NCBI GenBank assembly: GCA_016222905.1
Contig: JACRPZ010000031.1
Location: forward strand, 1 to 34,686
Source: Nitrospirota bacterium
Lineage (GTDB): Bacteria; Nitrospirota; Thermodesulfovibrionia; UBA6902
DNA length: 34,686 nucleotides
Direction of reading: 5' to 3'
The notes beneath the pieces are model-generated. The model saw only the letters and a list, made by a program, of their open reading frames with translations. It did not search any database and was not told the DNA's origin. Positions 30,044-34,686 of this stretch are shown piece after piece. Position numbers and translations under genes: made by a program. How positions within the stretch are numbered: the stretch's first letter is position 1; every line of letters starts with the position of its first letter.

Positions 30044-30922
30044 ATGAGCGACTCCCGAAGATTATTATCATCCGCTTCCTTGATAAGCAATATCAAGTAT
30101 CTGCTAAAGAGCGAATCATTCCGTTCTCAGCCTTTTACTGTAGCATTTAGAGGTTTACTCTGGAGCCTGTATTCAACCTTTAACTATTCACCAACTTTCT
30201 ATCTAACGCCCAATGGAGGCCGCATGAAAGTGGAATCAAACATTCCGCATATCGGTTCAAGTTCGGCCTTCATCTTTCGAGACTGTGTTGAACCTGAACT
30301 GAAATTTCTTGATCGGCTGCTGTCGCCGGGAGACGTTTTCATCGACTGCGGAGCCAATATAGGCGTATTCACAATTAAGGCCGCAACTCTTGTCGGACAA
30401 AATGGTCTTGTCATTGCCATTGAGCCGGGACTTGAGTCCATATCCCGTTTACAGAAAAATATCGCCCTCAATGGATTTTCCAATGTGAGAGTTATAGAGA
30501 AAGTGCTTTCTGATGAGGAAGGCATATTCCGTCTTTATCATACCGGAGGTGGACCAGTGGCTTACTCCCTGGTGGGCAATGAAGGTGCGGAGTTCGAGGA
30601 TGTCCAGGCCATTCCCCTTGACAAATTGATAAAAGAGCTCCGGCTTGATCGTTTTGACTGCTTAAAGATAGATGTGGAAGGCGCAGAACCTTTGGTAATC
30701 AGCGGCGCTGTCAATAGTATCAGTCGGTACCGTCCAAAGATCATATTTGAGATCAACAGTGCGGGAACAAGACGTTCAGGACGAAAACCCACTGCCGCAT
30801 GGGATATTTTACGGGAAATCGGCTATGACTTTTATCTCTTTAAGCAGGGGCAACTCTCCAGGATAGTTGACTTTCCGACTGCTTCTTGTAATATTGTTGC
30901 TATGCCCTCAAGAGATTCATGA
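30044..30922 (+). CDS. FkbM-family methyltransferase
   Basis: 292 residues. SAM-binding motif I is LSPGDVFIDCGANIGVFTIKAA, followed by AIEPGLESISRLQKNIALNGF (motif II region) and the C-terminal KIDVEGAEPLVISGA, all typical of FkbM methyltransferases that O-methylate sugars. No clear Shine-Dalgarno precedes the ATG, so the start may be slightly further down. It is the first gene of the plus-strand polysaccharide run. The target is presumably a glycan hydroxyl. Confidence 0.9.
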   Translation: MSDSRRLLSSASLISNIKYLLKSESFRSQPFTVAFRGLLWSLYSTFNYSPTFYLTPNGGRMKVESNIPHIGSSSAFIFRDCVEPELKFLDRLLSPGDVFIDCGANIGVFTIKAATLVGQNGLVIAIEPGLESISRLQKNIALNGFSNVRVIEKVLSDEEGIFRLYHTGGGPVAYSLVGNEGAEFEDVQAIPLDKLIKELRLDRFDCLKIDVEGAEPLVISGAVNSISRYRPKIIFEINSAGTRRSGRKPTAAWDILREIGYDFYLFKQGQLSRIVDFPTASCNIVAMPSRDS

Positions 30923-30974
30923 CCTTTATTTTATTCGTTTTTCGTTAATTTTAAGGATGGGAATATTAAAGATA

Positions 30975-32084
30975 ATGAATGTACTGATTACAGGCGGCGC
31001 AGGCTTCATCGGCTCGCATACTGCGGACCGTCTGATTTCTAAAGGCTATAAAGTTAAAATCCTTGATAATCTTCAAAAACCGGTTCATTTAAAAGGTAAG
31101 CCTGATTACTTAAATAAAGACGCGGAATTTATATTAGGCGATGTGAGAGATAAAGCGGCCCTTGAAAAAGCAATGAACGGGGTGGATGCTATTTATCATC
31201 TGGCCGCTTATCAGGATTATCTCCCTGACTTCAGCACGTATTTTCATGTCAACAGCGTAAGCACAGCGCTCATTTATGAAATTATTGTCGAGAAGAACCT
31301 TCCCGTAAAAAAAGTTATAATTGCATCTTCGCAGGCGGTCTTGGGCGAAGGTTTATACCGCTGTTCCGAACATGGAGAGATAAGCCCTGATATTCGTCTT
31401 GAAAAGCAGCTTTCAAAAGGTGATTGGGAGCACCACTGTCCTCAATGCGGCAAATACATGCAGCACCTGCCCACGCCGGAGAGCAGGATAAATCCTCAGA
31501 ATCAATATGCCATGTCCAAATATTCACAAGAACAGATCGCTGTTAACTTGGGCAAGAGATACGGCATACCCTCAACAGCCATGCGTTATTCCATTGTTCA
31601 GGGACCGCGGCAGTCTTTCTATAATGCCTATTCAGGCGCAATGAGGATATTTGCTCTTAATCTTTATTTCAATAAACAGCCTCACATATATGAAGACGGA
31701 AATCAGATAAGGGATTACGTGAATTATCAGGATGTTGTTGACGCAAATATTCTGGCACTGGAAGATGAGAGGGCTAATTATCAATGTTTCAATGTCGGCG
31801 GCGGCAGAGGATATACCGTAATTGATTTTTACGAAAGAGTACAGAATGTAACCGGCAAACGGATAGAGCCGGTCATCTCAAAATATTATCGTTACGGAGA
31901 CACGAGACATATTCTCTCAGATATAAGCAAGTTGAGAGCTCTCGGGTGGGGACCTAAAATCCCGATTGAAGAGAGCATAAAAGAATACTGGAAATTCCTA
32001 AACAGCCAGACTGATATTGAGGATATCCTCGATTATACTGAGAAGACCATGAAGAACAAGGGAGTTGTGAGGTCTGTCCAATAA
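30975..32084 (+). CDS. Extended SDR epimerase/dehydratase with zinc-ribbon-like insertion
   Basis: 369 residues from ATG 30975 (MNVLITGGAGFIGSHTADRL); an in-frame start at 30867 would overlap the methyltransferase gene and adds nothing homologous. NAD-binding GGAGFIG is at 8-14, DVRD and YHLAAYQDY follow, the active-site YAMSK gives Tyr and Lys, and RYSIVQGPRQ and FNVGGGRGYTV are late family blocks. Between the second half strands, an insertion CSEHGEI...CPQCGKYM carries a Cys/His-Cys-x-x-Cys arrangement resembling a zinc ribbon. Substrate is a nucleotide sugar, not further defined. The stop is adjacent to the hddC-like ATG. Confidence 0.9.
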   Translation: MNVLITGGAGFIGSHTADRLISKGYKVKILDNLQKPVHLKGKPDYLNKDAEFILGDVRDKAALEKAMNGVDAIYHLAAYQDYLPDFSTYFHVNSVSTALIYEIIVEKNLPVKKVIIASSQAVLGEGLYRCSEHGEISPDIRLEKQLSKGDWEHHCPQCGKYMQHLPTPESRINPQNQYAMSKYSQEQIAVNLGKRYGIPSTAMRYSIVQGPRQSFYNAYSGAMRIFALNLYFNKQPHIYEDGNQIRDYVNYQDVVDANILALEDERANYQCFNVGGGRGYTVIDFYERVQNVTGKRIEPVISKYYRYGDTRHILSDISKLRALGWGPKIPIEESIKEYWKFLNSQTDIEDILDYTEKTMKNKGVVRSVQ

Positions 32085-32804
32085 ATGAAAGCCTTTCTTC
32101 TTGCCGCAGGCAAGGGCACGCGTCTGCTTCCTCTGACTTTAACCACTCCTAAATGCCTCGTGCCTATATCTAAAAAACCCCTGATAGAATATTGGTTTGA
32201 TCTTTTCAGACGTTATGGTATTAACGATGTTCTGATCAACACCTCGCATCTGGCTGAGAAGGTTAAAACATATATCTCCGATTCTCCGGGCCGTCTTAAT
32301 ATAAAGCTGACATATGAAGAAAGCCTCCTCGGAAGCGGCGGGACAGTGAAAAAAAATTGGGATTTTGTAAAAGGAGAATCCTCTTTTTTTATATGCTACG
32401 CGGACAACCTGACGAATATAAACCTGAAGAAGATGCTTGAATTCCACAATAAACATAAAAAGGACTTTACCCTGGCGCTCTTGAGAGTGCCGAACCCGAA
32501 GGAATGCGGCATTGTTGAGTTGGATGAATCTTCATCCGTGGTTTCTTTTAATGAAAAGCCGGAAAATCCTGTCTCAGATTTGGCCTTTGCCGGCATAATG
32601 TTAAGCGGTCAGAATCTGAAGAATTATTTTCCTGAACGCGATTATTTTGATCTCGGCTTTGATGTGCTGCCACGTGTAACCGGCAATGCATCTGGATATA
32701 TTATGAGTGAGTATTTGTTAGATATTGGAACATATAAAAAGCTGGAGCAGGCTGAGGAAGATATTAAAAACGGCGCGTTGAGCGCAGGAAAAAGAGCTTT
32801 TTAA
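32085..32804 (+). CDS. hddC: HddC-like sugar-1-phosphate nucleotidyltransferase
   Basis: 239 residues. The nucleotidyltransferase signature is MKAFLLAAGKGTRLLPLTLTTPKCLVPI with the GxGTRL and PK motifs; LLGSGGTVKKNWD and FFICYADNLTNI (Asp of the metal site) follow, and VVSFNEKPENP is the sugar-binding block. Size and sequence fit the short guanylyltransferase-like group. Given the adjacent heptose kinase and isomerase, the likely reaction is D-glycero-alpha-D-manno-heptose 1-phosphate + GTP to GDP-heptose. A different hexose-1-phosphate substrate remains possible. Confidence 0.82.
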   Translation: MKAFLLAAGKGTRLLPLTLTTPKCLVPISKKPLIEYWFDLFRRYGINDVLINTSHLAEKVKTYISDSPGRLNIKLTYEESLLGSGGTVKKNWDFVKGESSFFICYADNLTNINLKKMLEFHNKHKKDFTLALLRVPNPKECGIVELDESSSVVSFNEKPENPVSDLAFAGIMLSGQNLKNYFPERDYFDLGFDVLPRVTGNASGYIMSEYLLDIGTYKKLEQAEEDIKNGALSAGKRAF

Positions 32805-32827
32805 ATGTTATTATAAAAAAACACCTT

Positions 32828-32894
32828 CTCAGGTGGATAGTCTGTAGGTGTTTAGGTGGCCAATCCTAACAGACTACAGTCTAAACAACCTGAG
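32828..32894. other. Long imperfect hairpin in the hddC-hddA gap
   Basis: Left arm CTCAGGTGGATAGTCTGTAG with TTAGG at its end; right arm CCTAA then CTACAGTCTA and ACCTGAG. The arms are about 28 bases with a loop TGGCCAAT. It lies 46 bases before the hddA start. Either a mobile-repeat remnant or an RNA structure acting on hddA and gmhA expression. Confidence 0.6.
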
Positions 32895-32939
32895 TTGTTA
32901 CATAAAAGAGTCTCTATCAGCATATACAGGAGTTAAGCA

Positions 32940-33929
32940 TTGATAATATCTCAAACACCATTAAGAATCAGCCTGGTCGGCGGCGGCACTGACCTCAAAT
33001 CATTTTATTCTCTGGAAGACGGAATGGTTCTCAGTTCGGCTATAGACAAGTACATTTATATAATAGTGAAAGAGAGGTTTGACGAGAAGATATACATCAA
33101 CTACAGCGAAAAAGAGATAGTTGACGAGGTGCCGGAGATCAAGCATAACCTTGTGCGCGAGGCAATGAAGAAGACCGGCGTTACCGGAGGGGTAGAGATA
33201 ACTACTCTGGCTGATATTCCCTCTGAAGGGTCTGGTTTGGGCTCGTCAAGCAGTGTGACTGTGGGCCTCTTGAACGCGCTATATAATTTCAAAGGCATTC
33301 CTGTCACCTCAGAGCATATCGCAAGAGAGGCATGCGAGATAGAGATTGATATCTGCAAAAAACCCATCGGGAAACAGGACCAGTATATTGCGGCCTACGG
33401 AGGCTTAAATAAGATAACTTTTCATCCTGATGATTCCGTATCGGTCTTCAGACTGCCTATCTTTAACGGCCAACTCAGGAGATTGGGCTCCAACCTCCTT
33501 CTCTTCTTCACAAACAAAACAAGGAAAGCGGACGTAATTCTTGAGAAGCAGAAGAAGAGCACGGAAAGCAACAGGGAAGCATTAAGAGCCATGAGAGATT
33601 TTGTTACAAAGCTTGAAGGCTACCTTATTGATGACAAGTTTGATGAACTCGGGAGACTCCTCCATGAAAATTGGATCTTAAAGAAATCTCTGGTTAATAC
33701 CATATCAAATCCTGATATTGATGCTATGTATGAAAAAGCGATAAAGGCAGGGGCCTTAGGCGGCAAGATATGCGGAGCAGGAGGCGGAGGTTTTCTTCTC
33801 CTCTACATTCAGAGAGACAAACAGGAATCCGTCAGGCACGCATTAAAAGACTACCGGGAACTCCCTTTTATGCTCGACTCCTACGGAAGCAGAATAATTT
33901 ATAATGTGAGAAGTTATTCGACAAAATGA
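32940..33929 (+). CDS. hddA: D-glycero-D-manno-heptose 7-phosphate kinase (GHMP kinase)
   Basis: 329 residues. TTG start at 32940 with GGAG seven bases upstream. GHMP motifs: MIISQTPLRISLVGGGTDLKSFYS at the N terminus, the phosphate-binding PSEGSGLGSSSSVTVGLLNAL (motif 2) and the late GGKICGAGGGGFLLLY (motif 3). The opening P-L-R-I-S-L-V-G-G-G-T-D is characteristic of the HddA group. It makes heptose 1,7-bisphosphate, the second step of GDP-heptose synthesis. Overlaps the gmhA-like ATG by four bases. Confidence 0.93.
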   Translation: MIISQTPLRISLVGGGTDLKSFYSLEDGMVLSSAIDKYIYIIVKERFDEKIYINYSEKEIVDEVPEIKHNLVREAMKKTGVTGGVEITTLADIPSEGSGLGSSSSVTVGLLNALYNFKGIPVTSEHIAREACEIEIDICKKPIGKQDQYIAAYGGLNKITFHPDDSVSVFRLPIFNGQLRRLGSNLLLFFTNKTRKADVILEKQKKSTESNREALRAMRDFVTKLEGYLIDDKFDELGRLLHENWILKKSLVNTISNPDIDAMYEKAIKAGALGGKICGAGGGGFLLLYIQRDKQESVRHALKDYRELPFMLDSYGSRIIYNVRSYSTK

Positions 33930-34504
33930 AAGATAAATTCAGTCTTAAATACCTGGATGAATTAAAGGAATTATTGAATATATTTCCTCATGACCGCTTT
34001 GAAGAGATTGGCAAGGCGCTGCTCTCGGCTTATGAGGACGAGAAACAGGTCTTCATAATGGGAAACGGCGGAAGCGGCTCTACAGCCTCTCATTTTGTCT
34101 GCGATATAAACAAGGGGAGCTGCTTTGATCTGGAGAAGAAGTTTAAGGTCTTCTGCCTGAATGATAATATCCCGACTATACTGGCTTACGCTAACGACCT
34201 GTCTTACGATAAGATCTTTGTGGAGCAGCTTAAAAACTATCTGAACAAAGGAGATGTTGTCATAGGCATCTCCGGCAGCGGCAATTCCGAAAATGTTCTT
34301 CAGGCTGTTTCCTATGCCAAGAAAAAAGGGGCGAAAACGATCGGGCTGAGCGGTTTCAGCGGCGGCAAATTAGCCAAGATGGCGGATATCCCCTTTGTTG
34401 CGATGATCAATGATATGCAAAAGGTTGAGGACGTTCATATGATAGTGGTCCATATGCTGATGCAGTATCTCTGCAAGGCTTTGCAGACTCAAAAAACCTG
34501 CTAA
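33926..34504 (+). CDS. gmhA: GmhA-like sedoheptulose 7-phosphate isomerase (SIS domain)
   Basis: 192 residues, the usual size. SIS motifs: VFIMGNGGSGSTASHFVCDI, the phosphate-binding GISGSGNSENVLQAV and DVHMIVVHMLMQYL, all aligning with GmhA. The reaction is sedoheptulose 7-phosphate to D-glycero-D-manno-heptose 7-phosphate. The start overlaps hddA by ATGA. Together hddA, hddC and gmhA give all steps of the GDP-heptose route except the GmhB phosphatase. Confidence 0.93.
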   Translation: MKDKFSLKYLDELKELLNIFPHDRFEEIGKALLSAYEDEKQVFIMGNGGSGSTASHFVCDINKGSCFDLEKKFKVFCLNDNIPTILAYANDLSYDKIFVEQLKNYLNKGDVVIGISGSGNSENVLQAVSYAKKKGAKTIGLSGFSGGKLAKMADIPFVAMINDMQKVEDVHMIVVHMLMQYLCKALQTQKTC

Positions 34505-34607
34505 ATAAAACTCTCCTTCGATTGAAAAATTATTTTTCCTATTTTTGCCGTCATCTATGAAAAAGTTTTTCAAGTATAAAGTGCACACTCCATAAGTCTT
34601 GTCTGGA

Positions 34608-34644
34608 GGAAGCAAAGAGACTTCACTTCAGTCTTGGAGCTTCC
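34608..34644. other. Imperfect hairpin near the right edge
   Basis: GGAAGC (34608-34613) pairs with GCTTCC (34639-34644), and an inner AAGAGACT/AGTCTT pair continues the stem. It lies 104 bases past gmhA, with no T tract, so it is probably a leader structure or repeat of whatever follows the window. Confidence 0.4.
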
Positions 34645-34686
34645 GAGAGACAATTTCTGTTTTTCGTCTCCTCCGTTGAGAAATCG

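Noticed and set aside
30867-30974. Longer start of the SDR gene
   Set aside because: It would overlap the FkbM gene, and the extra residues have no homology; the Rossmann motif starts right after ATG 30975.

Overview
The window comes from a Gram-negative, probably strictly anaerobic bacterium. An OmpA-type porin, GspA/GspB-type secretion proteins and a surface-sugar cluster with GDP-heptose genes indicate an outer membrane. A four-subunit pyruvate:ferredoxin oxidoreductase indicates anaerobic metabolism, and an in-frame UGA thioredoxin indicates use of selenocysteine. An uncultured Nitrospirota or Desulfobacterota lineage would fit, but no marker in the window settles this.

Layout. 1-203 is the start of a transposase that runs off the left edge. 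467-2624 holds a nucleotidyltransferase-like gene, a TPM-domain membrane protein and lemA. 2716-10866 is a diversity-generating retroelement (DGR), read on the minus strand from a strong promoter at 10839-10866: avd, a 228-residue secreted DUF1566 target ending in variable repeat VR1, the template repeat TR, and a reverse transcriptase. Beyond the RT, after a small toxin-antitoxin pair on the plus strand, lies a second, 1244-residue target. In it the variable repeat (VR2) is internal, followed by Ig-like, lipase/LCAT-like, FN3, thrombospondin-type-3 and DUF4214 regions. Base-by-base comparison of TR with VR1 and VR2 shows 18 and 20 substitutions respectively, every one at a TR adenine of the coding strand. 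This is the direct signature of DGR mutagenic retrohoming. The locus is studded with GC-rich palindromic repeats; three lie in frame inside the RT gene, one in the target signal-peptide region, and one supplies the avd stop codon.

10933-19585 is mixed housekeeping: an OmpA/OprF-like porin; a histone-deacetylase-superfamily gene coupled to a selenocysteine thioredoxin-like gene; gspA-gspB; endonuclease IV; a flippase-like membrane protein; a LOG-family protein; and an ATP-cone/restriction-endonuclease-like fusion. 19702-22828 has tRNA-Asn and porCDAB. 22923-25008 has a DnaQ-like exonuclease, tRNA-Leu, a TerB-like protein and an IscA/HesB-like protein.

25268-34504 is a surface polysaccharide region: a GT-C-like membrane protein, a three-gene minus-strand operon (GT4 glycosyltransferase, APH-like kinase, thymidylate-kinase-like protein), then a plus-strand run of an FkbM methyltransferase, a zinc-ribbon-containing SDR epimerase, an HddC-like nucleotidyltransferase, an HddA-like heptose kinase and a GmhA-like isomerase. 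The last three point to GDP-D-glycero-D-manno-heptose synthesis; no GmhB phosphatase lies in the window.
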